Part shown: one piece after another, positions 44,300 through 55,272 of the stretch | Layout of the letters: every line of letters starts with the position of its first letter | Numbering within the stretch: the first letter of the stretch is position 1 | Source: Musa acuminata AAA Group | Taxonomy: Eukaryota; Streptophyta; Magnoliopsida; Zingiberales; Musaceae | NCBI RefSeq assembly: GCF_036884655.1 | Contig: NC_088342.1 | Coordinates: forward strand, 11,886,501-11,950,500 | Direction of reading: 5' to 3' | DNA: 64,000 nt | Made by a program: the position numbers and the translations under genes | The notes under the pieces: generated by a model | What the model was told of the DNA's origin: nothing | Database searches by the model: none | Seen by the model: the letters and a program-made list of their open reading frames with translations, nothing else

Positions 44300-46930
44300 A
44301 ACCCGCCCTCTTCAAATCAGCCTTGTCCTCGAGGCTAACGATTCATAGATTCTAGGAATTTGATCTTCAAGCCGTCATAGTTCTCCCATGTGGCATCTTC
44401 TGCTGGTAAGTTCGCCCACCGTATTAGCACTTCATTAGTGAGTCATTGTCATCGAGTCACGATCCATCGATCAATAATGGCACTTGGCTGGGACTGGAGT
44501 TCTCCTTAGGTAGTCATATTTAGTATATGGCTTTGGGCTATCTCATTTTGTCCCAGCTTGAGCTTTAAACACGACACATGGAAGACTAGATGGATTCGAG
44601 AGCTGGCAGGTAAGTCCAATATGTATGTTACTACTCTGATGTGCTCCAAAATTTGGTAGGGTCCATAGAACTAAGGTGAAAGCTCCATAGATGCTCTGGT
44701 CTGGATTGATATTTGCTTATATAGTTGGAGTCGTAAGAAGATTCAATCTCCTACTAAAAATTCTCTTTCACCTTTATGTTCATCATATTACTATTTTATC
44801 CTTGCTTAAGCTGCAGTGAGATTATCTTTTAGTAACTTCAACATTTTATCTCTATCCTATAGTTCCCTATTTACTTATTCTAATTTAGAGGTGCCAAACA
44901 CATATTTTGGGATTACAGGGGAGGTCGGCCATAAATAGCCTCATAGGAAGTACATTTTATGGATGAATGATAAGTTATATTATACCACCACTCAGCCCAG
45001 GGAAACCACTTTGTCCACTCTTTGTGGATGAATGATAAGTTATAGTTCCCTAGCTGTCGGTTTGTGGGTGATATGTCATACTCATTTTCAATTTAGTGCC
45101 ATGCATTTGGAATAACTTTGTCCAAAATATGCTCATGAAGACCCTATCACGATCACTTACAATAGTCTCGGCATCCCATGCAATTTACAATATTCTCCAT
45201 AAAGATTTAAGCAATACTAGAAGCAGTATAGGGATTACGAACAGCGTAAAAGTGAGCATACTTTGTAAGGTGATCAACCACGATAAGAATTGTACCTTTT
45301 TCTTTTGATAAGGGAAGCCCTTCGATGAAGTCCATTGATATATCATCTATATTGAATCCAGGACAAGTAGAGGTTGTAGCTTTCCGGGACTTGCTACTGT
45401 CTCGCCTTTATGTTGTTGACATACATCACATTGTGCCACAAATTTAGCAATAATATTTTTCATCCCTACCCAATAAAAATTTTGGTTAACTCTCTTCTAG
45501 GTTCCAAGAAACCCGGAGTGCCCAACCGAAGGTGTGGAATACATCTCTTGAAGGATGGTCTTTATGCAAGTCGAATTTGACACAAGCATAATACATCCCT
45601 TATAGGGCAATTATTTTGAGTCCCAACTGTAATGAGCCACGGAGCTTGGTGCTTCCTCCAATTTTTTTATGATCTTACTAGTCTCTGGATCTTCCTGTCA
45701 TTCCCTCTTAATATCTTCAAGGAAGTCGTTGGTCGAAAATAGAATGACCGAAAGTTCAGCTTACTCGGGTAGCCGCGAAAGCACATCTACAATAATATTT
45801 TCTTTCCCATTTTTGTAAGTTATTTAATAATCATATCCAAGAAGCTTTGTTATCCATTTTTGTTGCTTGAGGAAAGATATCTTTTGCTCTAAGAAATATT
45901 TTAGGCTTTTATGGTCGATGTTGATTTGAAAGCGTCGTCCGATCAAGTACGGTCTCCACTTGGTCACCGCATGCATAATCACAAGCATCTCCTTGTCGTA
46001 AATAGTCATCTTGAGATGGGAAGGAGATAATGCCTTACTGGTATAAGTGAGGGGGCGGCCATCTTGCATTAGTACAGCACCAATTCCGATTCTGGAGGCA
46101 TCGGCTTCAATAACAAAAGTCTTACCAAAGTCGGGTAGCGCTAGTACGGGTGTTATCGTCATTGCGACTTTAAGTTCGTCGAAGGTGGTGGTGGCTTTGT
46201 CCAACCATTGGAAAACATCTTTTTTTAGCAAGGAAGTAAGGGGTGTACTAATCTTTCTATAGTTTTTCACGAACTAGCGGTAGTAGCCTATTAAACTTAG
46301 AAAACCGCGTAGCGATTTTATGTTCCTCGGGGTCGGCCAGTTCTGCATTGCTTCAATTTTGGAGGGGTCCACTACTACACATTACTCTGATATGATATGC
46401 CTAAGATATTTACCTTTTGTTGAAGAAAGCTGCACTTTGATTTTTTGACAAAAAGAATATGTTCCCGCAAATCATCAAAATAAGTCATAAGTGCTAAAAA
46501 TGACTTTCAAGAGAAGGGCTATAAATAAGGATATCATCAAAGAAAACCAGCATAAACTTATGAAGATAATTCCAGAAAATATCATTCGTAAGGCTCTAGA
46601 AGGTGAAGGCAGCATTAGTGAGACCAAAGGGCATTACCAAAAATTCGTAGTGGCCGTTGTGTGTTCGAAAGGTGGTTTTCGATATGTCTTCTTCGAACAC
46701 TCGTATTTGATGATACCCGGATCGAAGGTCCAACTTTGTAAAGACTTGTACTCCCTTTAATTCATTAAGCAATTCATCTACTACTGGAATAGGGTATTTG
46801 TCCTTGATGGTTATTCTGTTGAGAGCTTGGTAATCAACGCACATTCGCCATGTTCCATCCTTCTTTCATACGAGGAGCACCGGTGAAGAGTAAGAGCTGC
46901 AACTTGGTCAAATAACTCTTGTTTCATTCA
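44300..46930 (-). pseudogene. Chromovirus RT-RNase H-integrase-chromodomain, broken
   Basis: Reverse transcriptase: [52 protein letters not shown], then catalytic FFDDIL at 46527-46544. RNase H frame 45824-46270 has [29 protein letters not shown] and NIDHKSLKYFLEQ. Integrase remnants lie at about 44520-45800. A chromodomain near 44340-44470 (TNEVLIRWANLPAEDATWENY) places it in the chromoviruses, whose chromodomain guides integration to chromatin. Many stops. Confidence 0.87.
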
Positions 46931-47390
46931 TCTCTTTTACAATCCTTTCTATTTCATCCTTCTAAAGGAGTAGATATTGATAAGGTCGAGTATTTGCTGG
47001 AGGTTTGCTAGGAAGAATCGATATACAATGATCATGTCGACTGGTAGGAGGTAGGTTGCGCGGTTCGTCAAATATATTTGAAAATTTAGCAAGCAAAGAA
47101 AGTAGGTTTGGATCTTCAAATTCTGTTGGCTCTCTCTTAGTTTGCTACTCAAGTTATACCAAAAAGCCACAGCATGCTTTATGTAAATCCTTCTATATTC
47201 GTTGTGTGCAAATCATCGTTATGTCGCCCCCACATTTCCCGTGCAGTATCACCTGTTTCCCCTTATTGTAAAATTTCATAATTAGTTTCATAAAATTTCA
47301 GAAAATATCACCTAATGTTATCTGCCATTTGATGCCAAGCACAGCCTCATAATCATCAAGAGGGAGGAAGAAGAATTCTATAATTATCTC

Positions 47391-47636
47391 TTAGTCCTGC
47401 AGCAATAGTTTCACCCATGGGCACCTATGATCATACTTCAAAATTTGTCCGTCGATGACCATAACGTCAAACCTGCTGTAATTCTCGATAGGTAAGGCCA
47501 TTCGGATAGCAAGCTTTCTGTTTGTTAAATTATTAGTGCTCCCGGTGTCAATAAGAACGGTGATAGGTTGTTGCTTCAGAAGTCCTCCCACTTTCATTGT
47601 TTGCGGGTTCACGTAACCGGCAAGGGCATGCATCAT
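47391..47636 (-). pseudogene. Chromovirus protease remnant
   Basis: [34 protein letters not shown] has the aspartic-protease active site DTGS intact at 47538-47549. This domain cleaves the Gag-Pol precursor. The frame closes on both sides by stops. Confidence 0.87.
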
Positions 47637-47756
47637 AATATCAATCGGCTACTGTTCTTCATCTGTGACCTCTTCCTCATGTTCCTGGACCTTCTCCATG
47701 TCTTCAAGAGGTTCAATCAGTAAGAGGTGGCCCCTTTTGCAGTGATGATCACAGTT

Positions 47757-48587
47757 CTATGGCTCGTCGCAATGACAACAAAGACCCTTTGCTGATCGGT
47801 CACGTAGTTCTTCTCTTGTCAATTTTTTTGGCAGTAAAGGATTACTAAGAGCAGAAGGAGGTTTATATGCCATGGCCCTAGGAGATGTTCTCATCCTTCG
47901 AGAATCTTGGTTGAGCCGTTCTTCTTGTATTCGAGCGAAAGAAATCACAGTTGTCATGGTACGAGGTTGCTACGCCTTAACCTCCTCTTTTATCTCTAGC
48001 TTGAGTCATTCGATGAATGTTCCTAACAATTGATGGTCAGTCCAATCATGAGCAGGGTAGGATAGCTTCTCAAACCTGATTTGGTACTCTTGAATCATAG
48101 AGGTTTGTCGAATCTTTACGAGTTGGCCATCGATATTTTCATACTTCGTAGGTTCGAAATGATTCAGTAGTACATTTTTAAATTAACTCGAGGTCGAAGC
48201 CCTATGATTGTATTCCAGCCAATTGTACTATTGAATAGCATCTCCTTCAAGGTGGATGATAGCAATTTCTATCGTAGCATCATCCAACGTTCAGTAGTAG
48301 CAAAAGAAATGCTCGGCACGTGAAATCCACCCCGCCAGGTCTCCTTCTTCTCATCATGGGAAGTCCACCCTCATACATGGCTGAAGCATGTTCGAGAGCT
48401 GTCCCTCCTTCTCTGGAGGCCTCTCTGAACTCTCTCCTCACTGAAATTTGGTTGGACTTAGTGGTTGTCTAATTTTAAATTATGCAAACAAAGCACGTAA
48501 TTTGTCCTCCAAGTGTGATTCAAGCCACGATTCAATCCGAGATTCCAATGCTTCAAATTTGGTATCAATTGGATCTTGAGAAGTCAT
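47757..48587 (-). pseudogene. Chromovirus gag, broken
   Basis: The start ATG at 48585-48587 (MTSQDPIDTKFEALESR) leads into a decayed Gag domain related to 50953-51570. The clean piece 47757-47957 has VISFARIQEERLNQDSRRMR and the zinc-knuckle region LCCHCDEP. Stops and shifts occur throughout 47960-48480. Confidence 0.82.
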
Positions 48588-48661
48588 AACATATGCTTGT
48601 AGATCAGAGATATCTCTATCTTTTTTCTGTTGATGGATTAATGGCATGGGGTGGTGGAAGG

Positions 48662-49012
48662 TGTTAGGACCCTTTTATTTTATGAGCTTTTGAATAATGT
48701 TTATTGAGTCTGTTTAGTTCAATTAGAGTCGAGTAGAAGTTTATTTAATATTTATTTATTATTAAGAATCTATGTCCTGGTGAACTCTAAGTGGAACTCT
48801 ATAAATAGTGATGTAACCCTTTTTTCAAGCAATCAATTAATGAAATATTATTCCAGTTTGTTATGATAAACCTTAGGAGGTCGATTCCCTCGAAGCGATC
48901 AAGGAGGCCAATCCCCTTGAAGTGTTCAAGGAGGCAGATTCCCTCATAGTGATCATCTCCTTTTCTTCCATTTCTCCTCTTTCTTTTATGATAAAACCTT
49001 AAGGTTCTATCA
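48662..49012 (+). repeat. Chromovirus-type LTR (351 bp), 5' LTR of a split element
   Basis: It runs from TGTTAGGACCC to GGTTCTATCA, with TATA box TATAAATA at 48800-48807. It is of the family at 16131 and 56988. A primer site (TGGTATCAAAGC, 49015-49026) and leader follow, so it is a 5' LTR. The leader is interrupted at 49181 by the complete chromovirus and continues at 54582. Confidence 0.85.
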
Positions 49013-49181
49013 TTTGGTATCAAAGCAGTGATTCTTGGCGTTCTCGCTGTAATATTGTCGTAGCTATCATCAAAAAAAAAAAAGGAAAGGAAAGACCGGC
49101 AGCCACGCACGCAATCGAGAACCCCTGCTTCCGACAAGCCCACGGCCGCCGCTGCTCGTCGGCCAGTGACCACCACTACCG
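49013..49181 (+). other. Primer site and GC-rich leader, first part
   Basis: TTTGGTATCAAAGC primer site, then GTTCTTGG-type leader words (here GATTCTTGGCGTTCTCGCTG) shared with 49634, a poly-A run (49071-49083) and CG-rich sequence. It ends with TACCG (49177-49181), the left copy of the target-site duplication. Confidence 0.8.
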
Positions 49182-49322
49182 TGTTAGGACTCTAGCTTGA
49201 AGAGTCCTAATTGAGAGGGACATTCATGTAAAAATGTTAGGACTCTAGCTAGGAGAGTCCTAATTGAGAGGGACATTCTGTTAGGACTCTAGCTAGGAGA
49301 GTCCTAATTGTGAGGGGCATTC
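49182..49322 (+). repeat. Triplicated LTR 5' terminus with inverted repeat
   Basis: Units start at 49182, 49235 and 49279, each beginning TGTTAGGACTCTAGCT and ending near GAGAGGGACATTC or GTGAGGGGCATTC. The second and third units contain AGGACTCT-agct-AGGAGAGTCCT, able to form a hairpin. The same array is at 54144-54284. Confidence 0.93.
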
Positions 49323-49619
49323 ATGTAGGAGGTTTTTTCTTAGAGAAGAATTAGGAGTTGTAAGGGAATAGGAGTCTTGAGTAGGAGTCCTATTAGGAGT
49401 TGGTTAGAAGTAAGAGTCTTAAGTAGGAGTCCTATTAGGAGTTAGGGTTTAGAAGCCCTATAAATAGCCATGTATTCCTTCTCTTTTCTTAAGCAATAGA
49501 TGAATCTTTTCTGCAGTTTTTGAGCAGCAACTTGGAGGGAGGAACCCCTATAGAGTTCCAAGGAGGCCGATCCCCTAAAGAGATCAACCCCAAGTTTAGA
49601 ATCTGCAAGGGTTCTATCA
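49182..49619 (+). repeat. 5' LTR of complete chromovirus (438 bp)
   Basis: TGTTAGGACTCTAGC to GGTTCTATCA. TATA box TATAAATA at 49459-49466. It differs from the 3' LTR only at 49514, 49517, 49518 and 49527, all in one 14-bp stretch. Confidence 0.95.
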
Positions 49620-49621
49620 CC

Positions 49622-49633
49622 TGGTATCAGAGC
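49622..49633 (+). promoter_or_regulatory. tRNA-Met primer-binding site
   Basis: TGGTATCAGAGC begins two nucleotides after the 5' LTR end at 49619. Confidence 0.92.
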
Positions 49634-50952
49634 AGCGTTCTTGGCGTCTCGCTGCCCTTCCACAGCCATCCATCAACCCTCTACAACCATCCAAAGCAAT
49701 TCCCACAATTGCTTAAAAGATCATTACCGAATTCCGTCATCATCTCCACCACCATGGATCATCCTTTGATCTCCCCGTGAATTGCAATAGGTTCTGGTTT
49801 CCTACCTTACTGCTGCTGCAATTTAGTTATCCTTATTCGAAAATCCAAAAAAAAAAAAAAAATCGTTCCTATATTGCTGCATAAACTTTTCGTCACAAAG
49901 TTTTCATCTCTACGATGAAAGATACATTGCAGAATTCCAGCCGCATAGCACCATCTGTTTGATCTTGCTACTATGCTTTTTCTATCCAAATTTCTACGAA
50001 ATTTTTATGACATCTTTGACACTTCTTAACAGTGGATTTCCCTTTGGTTTCATCAAAAAATTCTCAATATAAACTACTAATCTTTTATGTCCAATCTGCT
50101 GCACTTGAATTGCAGAATTCAAGCCGCATAGCACCATCTGTTTGATCTTGCTACTGTGCTTTTTCTATCCAAATTTCTACAAAATTTTTATGAAATCTTT
50201 GACACTTCCTAAAAGTAGATTTCCCTTTGGTTTCATCGAAAAATTCTCAATATAAACTACTGATCTTTTATGTCCAATCTGCTGCACTTGAAAATCTATG
50301 CTACAGAAAATTTCAGCTGCATATCGTTGCCTTAACCCATCTATTTGCAATCTTTTTTGAATGAAATTTCTTATACACTTCATAGATCATCTTGGCTTCC
50401 ATCTAAGATTGATCTATTAAGAAATTCATCTCTAAAAACGATTTTATGTTGCTGCAAATTTTCATCGTAACCCGCTGAAATTTTTCGACGATAATTCTGC
50501 AATTGCAACTTGCACCAATTTCCTTGCTGTTATACTGCCGAAATTTTCTTGATTAAATTAGATATCCTTGCTGTCATATAAACTGTGATTTTGCTATCAA
50601 TTCTCTCCTTAATTCTCTCAAGTTTTTGGTGGAAATTACGTCGAGAAACCGTTGTTTCTTCGACGACAATTCTACTCTTACAAGACAGCACATACTTGCT
50701 GCAACTTCCACGGATTTCTGTCAAACCTTTGCTACCATCTACCACAGATCCAAAACTTTCAACCACAGCCCTAAAACTCTACTAAACCACACCCTCAAAC
50801 TGCACCCAAAACTGCCACAAAACAAGCCTAAATCGTAGCCTACATCCACCAATCCACCAACCCTTTTAACCATCACTTCTCTCAACCTATACATGCCTTT
50901 AACCTAACAACAAAAGAGAGATCTTAACATCATAGATTTGGAGGCATATATT
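49634..50952 (+). other. Chromovirus leader with 183-bp tandem duplication
   Basis: Non-coding, C/T-rich leader of 1.3 kb. A 183-bp unit starting TTGCAGAATTC is repeated in tandem (49927-50109 and 50110-50292), sharing CCGCATAGCACCATCTG and TTTATGTCCAATCTGCTGC. Poly-A at 49848-49861. Confidence 0.85.
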
Positions 50953-51573
50953 ATGGCATCTAAGGAGGTAATCAATGCTAAATTCGAAGCTTTGGAGGCG
51001 CGAATGGAGGATAAGATTCGGATGCTCTTTACCGAACTCAGATTGGGCCGACTACTAAGCCCGAAGAAATCACATCAAGGAGAGAGCTTTACCCAATCAC
51101 ACCAACCCCAAAGATATGACTTCCAAGAGAGGGGAAGCTCTATGACCAACCCCAACTATCCATGCATGAGAGTGGACTTCCCTAGATGGGAAGAAGGAGA
51201 CCCGATTGGTTGGATCTCGCGCGCGGAGCGATATTTTCGGTACCACAAAACCGCGGATGTATCTATGGTGAAAATTGCAGCTATACATCTTGAAGGGGAT
51301 GCTATACAGTGGTTTGACTGGTTTGAACATACTTATGGAGTCCTTTCATGGCAACAATTCAAAGAAGGACTGCTGATTCGCTTCAGACCAACCGATTACG
51401 AGAATATTGACGAACAACTAGCAAAGATCCAACAAACCTCTACCATTCAGGAGTACCAAACCAGGTTTGAAAGGTTATCTAATCAAACTCATGATTGGTC
51501 TCAAAAACAGCTATTGAGGACCTTCATTGAGGGCTTGAAGCCGGAGATCCGAGGAGAAGTTAAAGCGCGATAA
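50953..51573 (+). pseudogene. Chromovirus gag, ended by one nonsense codon
   Basis: ATG at 50953 (MASKEVINAKFEALEARMED) is chosen over the upstream TTG at 50938. A coiled N-terminus precedes the Gag domain (VDFPRWEEGDPIGWISRAE, IQWFDWFEHTYG, FKEGLLIRFRP, YQTRFERLSNQ, FIEGLKPEIRGEVKAR). TAA at 51571-51573 stands where related copies have a Gln codon, a probable C-to-T change. The same frame continues into protease, so gag and pol were a single polyprotein. Confidence 0.9.
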
Positions 51574-54126
51574 CCGTATACGCTTATGGCAGCCATCTCT
51601 TTCGCACGACATCAAGAGGAGCAATTGAACCATGAAGCTCGGAGGACTAGGGTCTCTCCTCAACCAGTAGTATTGAAGCCCTTAGCCCCCCGTACTGTCG
51701 ACCAAGTCCCTACACTAAAGAGGTTAACAAGAGAAGAGCTTCGGGAGCGATATGCGAAGGGGTTATGTTGGCATTGTGACGAGCCGTGGAGCCGTGAGCA
51801 TCGCTGTAGTAAAGGGGGACTTCTTATGATTGAACCGATAGAAGAAGAGGTCATTGAACATCCAAAAGAGAGCCTTGAAAATGAAGAAGAAGATGCAGAA
51901 GAAGAGCCACAACCGACCGAAGTTACGGTACATACACTAGCTAGCTACTCAAACCCGCAAACGATGAAAATTGGAGGCCTTCTCAAACAACAACCAATCA
52001 CTGTTCTCATCGACACGGGCAGTACTACTAACTTCCTAAATAGTAAGCTTGATGTTCGGATATCATTACCTATCGAGAATCGCTGCGGGTTTGATGTTAA
52101 GGTCACCGACGGACGGATTTTGAATTGTGATCATAGGCGCTTGCAGGAGAAACTATTACTGCAGGACCAAGAGATAATTGCAGATTTCTTCCTTCTCCCT
52201 CTTAACAATCATGAGGCCATGCTCAGAATTAAATGGTTGACGATATTAGGTGATATTTCTTGGAATTTTATGAAACTAATTATGAAATTTTACAGTAAGG
52301 AGAAACAGGTGACATTGTACGGGAAACGTGGGGGCGACATAACAACGATTTGCACACAACAAATGGAGAATGTTTTGCATAAAGCATGCAGCGGCTTTTT
52401 AGTACAACTTGAGCAGCAAACTAAGGGAGAGCCAACAGAATTTGAAGATTCAAATCTACTTCCTTTGCTTGCTGAATTTTCAAATATATTTGACGAACCG
52501 CGCAACCTACCTCTCACCCGTCGGCATGATCATTGTATAATAATTCTTCCAGGCAAATCTTCAGCAAATGCTCAGCCATATCAGTATCCACATCTCCAGA
52601 AGGATGAAATAGAAAGGATTATAAAAGAGATGCTCGAAACAGGAGTTATTCGGCCAAGTTGCAACCTCTACTCTTCGCCGATGCTACTTGTACGCAAGAA
52701 GGACGGAACAAGGCGAATATGTGTTGATTACCGAGCTCTCAATGGCATAATCATCAAGGACAAATACTTTATTTCAATAGTAGATGAATTGCTAGATGAA
52801 AGGGAGCATAAATCTTTACAAAGCTGGACCTTTGATCCGGGTATCATCAAATACGAGCATGCGAAGAAGACATACGGAAAACCATCTTTTGAACACACAA
52901 CAACCATGAATTTTTGCTTTCTTCAACAAAAGGTGGAATATCTTGGGCATATCATATCAGAGGAAGGTGTGGCAGTGGACTCCTTCAAAATTGGAGCAAT
53001 GCAAAATTGGCCGACCTCGAGAAACATAAAATTGCTACATGGCTTTCTAGGTTTAACAGGCTACTACCGCAAGTTCGTGAAAAACTATGGAAAGATCAGT
53101 GCACCACTTACTTCCTTACTAGAAAAAGATGTCTTCCAATGGTTGGATAGAGCCTCCACTGCCTTCGACAAACTTAAGGTAGCCATGACGACGACGCCGG
53201 TGCTAACACTACCAGATTTCAACCGACCCTTCATTATTGAGGCCGACACATCTGGAGTCAGAATTGGAGCCATTCTCATGCAAGATGGTCGACCACTCGC
53301 ATACACTAGCAAGGCATTATCTCCCTCCGATCAAAATATGTCAACATATGATAAGGGGATGCTCGCCATTGTGCGCGCAGCAACGAGGTGGAGATTGTAC
53401 TTGATCAGGCGATACTTTCAAATCAAGACCGACCATAAAAGCCTAAAATATCTCTTGGAGCAGAAGATATCTTCCCCCGAGCAGCAAAAATGGGTAACAA
53501 AACTTCTTGGATTTGATTTTGAAATAACTTACAAAAAGGGGAAAGAGAATGTTCTTGCAGATGCGCTTTCGTAGCTACCCGAGCAAGTTGAAGTTTCGAC
53601 CGTTTCACTTCCGACTAGCGACTTCCTTGAGGATATTAAGATGAAATGGCAGGAAGATTCAGATACTAGTAAGATTATAAAAAAATTGGAGGAAGCACCA
53701 AGCCCCATGGCTCATTACAATTGGGACTCAAAAGAATTACACTATAAGGGACGCATTGTGCTTGTGACAAATTCTACTTGCATCTTCAATAGCAGATTTT
53801 GGACAAAGTTATTCCATATGCAGGGTACTAAATTGAAAAGGAGTACGACATATCACCCACAAACCAACAGCCAACCGGAAGTTTTAAACAGGTGCTTGGA
53901 GACAGCCCAAAGCCACCCACCAAATATGACTACCCAAAGAGAACTCCAGACCCAACCAAGTGCCATTATTGATCGACGGATCGTGACTCGACGACAACGA
54001 CCCACTAATGAAGTGCTAATACAGTGGGCGAACCTACCAAAAGAAGATGCCACTTGGGAGAACTATGACGACTTGAAGATCAAATTCCCAGAATTCATGA
54101 ATCATCAGCCTCAAGGACAAGGCTGA
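51574..54126 (+). pseudogene. Chromovirus pol: protease, deleted RT, RNase H, deleted integrase, chromodomain
   Basis: In the gag frame: zinc knuckle ([14 protein letters not shown], about 51765-51806), protease with DTGS (about 52012-52023), and reverse-transcriptase fingers ([16 protein letters not shown]). A frameshift at about 52797 and a deletion near 52905 remove the palm with its catalytic Asp pair, and the original frame resumes at [15 protein letters not shown]. RNase H follows ([33 protein letters not shown]). TAG at 53572-53574 follows LADALS. Integrase keeps only its last core part (YHPQTNSQPEVLNRCLET). The chromodomain (NEVLIQWANLPKEDATWENY, about 54008-54070) is intact, stop at 54124. 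Confidence 0.9.
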
Positions 54127-54127
54127 T

Positions 54128-54143
54128 TTGAAGAGGGCAGGTC
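54128..54143 (+). promoter_or_regulatory. Polypurine tract of complete chromovirus
   Basis: TTGAAGAGGGCAGGTC directly before the 3' LTR; the purine core is GAAGAGGGCAGG. Counterparts are at about 16116-16130 and, reversed, at 44300-44316. Confidence 0.8.
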
Positions 54144-54581
54144 TGTTAGGACTCTAGCTTGAAGAGTCCTAATTGAGAGGGACATTCATGTAAAAATGTT
54201 AGGACTCTAGCTAGGAGAGTCCTAATTGAGAGGGACATTCTGTTAGGACTCTAGCTAGGAGAGTCCTAATTGTGAGGGGCATTCATGTAGGAGGTTTTTT
54301 CTTAGAGAAGAATTAGGAGTTGTAAGGGAATAGGAGTCTTGAGTAGGAGTCCTATTAGGAGTTGGTTAGAAGTAAGAGTCTTAAGTAGGAGTCCTATTAG
54401 GAGTTAGGGTTTAGAAGCCCTATAAATAGCCATGTATTCCTTCTCTTTTCTTAAGCAATAGATGAATCTTTTCTGTAGCCTTTGAGCAACAACTTGGAGG
54501 GAGGAACCCCTATAGAGTTCCAAGGAGGCCGATCCCCTAAAGAGATCAACCCCAAGTTTAGAATCTGCAAGGGTTCTATCA
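54144..54581 (+). repeat. 3' LTR of complete chromovirus (438 bp)
   Basis: Near-identical partner of 49182-49619, with TATA box at 54421-54428 and the same triplicated start. Followed by the duplication TACCG. Confidence 0.95.
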
Positions 54582-54825
54582 TACCGCCACTGCAAGGTGA
54601 CTCCACTACTTCCTAGTCGCTCACCGTCGCTCGATCACCGCCGGCCTCATCCTAGTCGTAACCTTAGCTACCTCCCCATTAGGTCACAGCCCCAGCTGTC
54701 GGTTGCCTCCCTCCTCACGGCAACCCTTAGTGACGCTACTCCCAGTAGTGCCACCACCACTGCTAGCCGTCGTAATCCTCTCCTCGTCGATCCCAACCCT
54801 CGGCGAGGCTTCGACGTCGCTAGCG
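54582..54825 (+). other. GC-rich leader, second part, split by the chromovirus
   Basis: Continues the sequence interrupted at 49181 (CACTACCG | CCACTGCAAGG after removing one duplication copy). It is C-rich, with TCGCTCACCGTCGCTCG-type words and no recognised protein. It is cut at 54826 by the next LTR element. Confidence 0.7.
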
Positions 54826-55272
54826 TGTCACAAACAAAGTTCTAAACAAGATGTTTGATATAATACTTGTGTATGTCCGTGTCTTTCTGTTTGTTCATGC
54901 TTTGCACGGCAAGTAGAGGGACGGTCAAAGGTTTAATAGTCCCATTTTAGTTGGGTTTGGTGGCCGCTTTGGGCTTGTAAATAAAGGTTGTGTCATATGG
55001 ACACTTGTGAGAGATTATCGGTCTATAGTGGACCATTTTGACCCTTTGTTATGCAACTGTTCAGAGCTTGTAAAGTCTGTTTGTAATTTGCATTGTCTAT
55101 GAAGTATTTTCAAAAATGTTTGCTTATGGATCCCGAGTGAGGCGTTTTCTCTAACCCGTTTTCTCTTTTATAAGTCTTAAGGGACCATGGGAGGCTTCGG
55201 GGAGGCTGACCTTTGCGAACGGACACGCAAGGGTGCCGCACGACTTAGATAAAACCAACTAAGTCCATGACA
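54826..55272 (+). repeat. 5' LTR of LARD-like element (447 bp)
   Basis: Bounded by TGTCA and TGACA and followed by a tRNA-Met primer site. It has no sequence likeness to the other LTRs in the window. Confidence 0.85.

Larger units (their letters stand above)
43887..48661 (-). mobile_element. Ty3/gypsy chromovirus, 5' LTR missing
   Basis: Minus orientation: gag start (ATG at 48587), protease, reverse transcriptase, RNase H, integrase, chromodomain, polypurine tract (about 44300-44312 reversed) and 3' LTR (43887-44299). It is closely related to 49182-54581 but keeps the reverse-transcriptase core. At the right it is cut about 75 bp upstream of the gag start by a + strand LTR at 48662, so its leader and 5' LTR are lost. 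Confidence 0.87.
49182..54581 (+). mobile_element. Complete, recent, defective chromovirus (5.4 kb)
   Basis: LTR, tRNA-Met primer site, leader, gag-pol and chromodomain, polypurine tract and LTR are all present. Both flanks carry TACCG (49177-49181 and 54582-54586), a perfect 5-bp duplication. The LTRs are both 438 bp and differ at four positions. Gag-pol is one frame with only two stops, but the reverse-transcriptase palm and most of integrase are deleted. It must have been copied in trans if the deletions came before insertion, which the low LTR divergence favours. Confidence 0.93.

Noticed and set aside
49071..49083. Poly-A run as a possible LINE or processed-gene tail
   Set aside because: It is inside the leader of an LTR element, and no upstream LINE or transcript sequence is seen.
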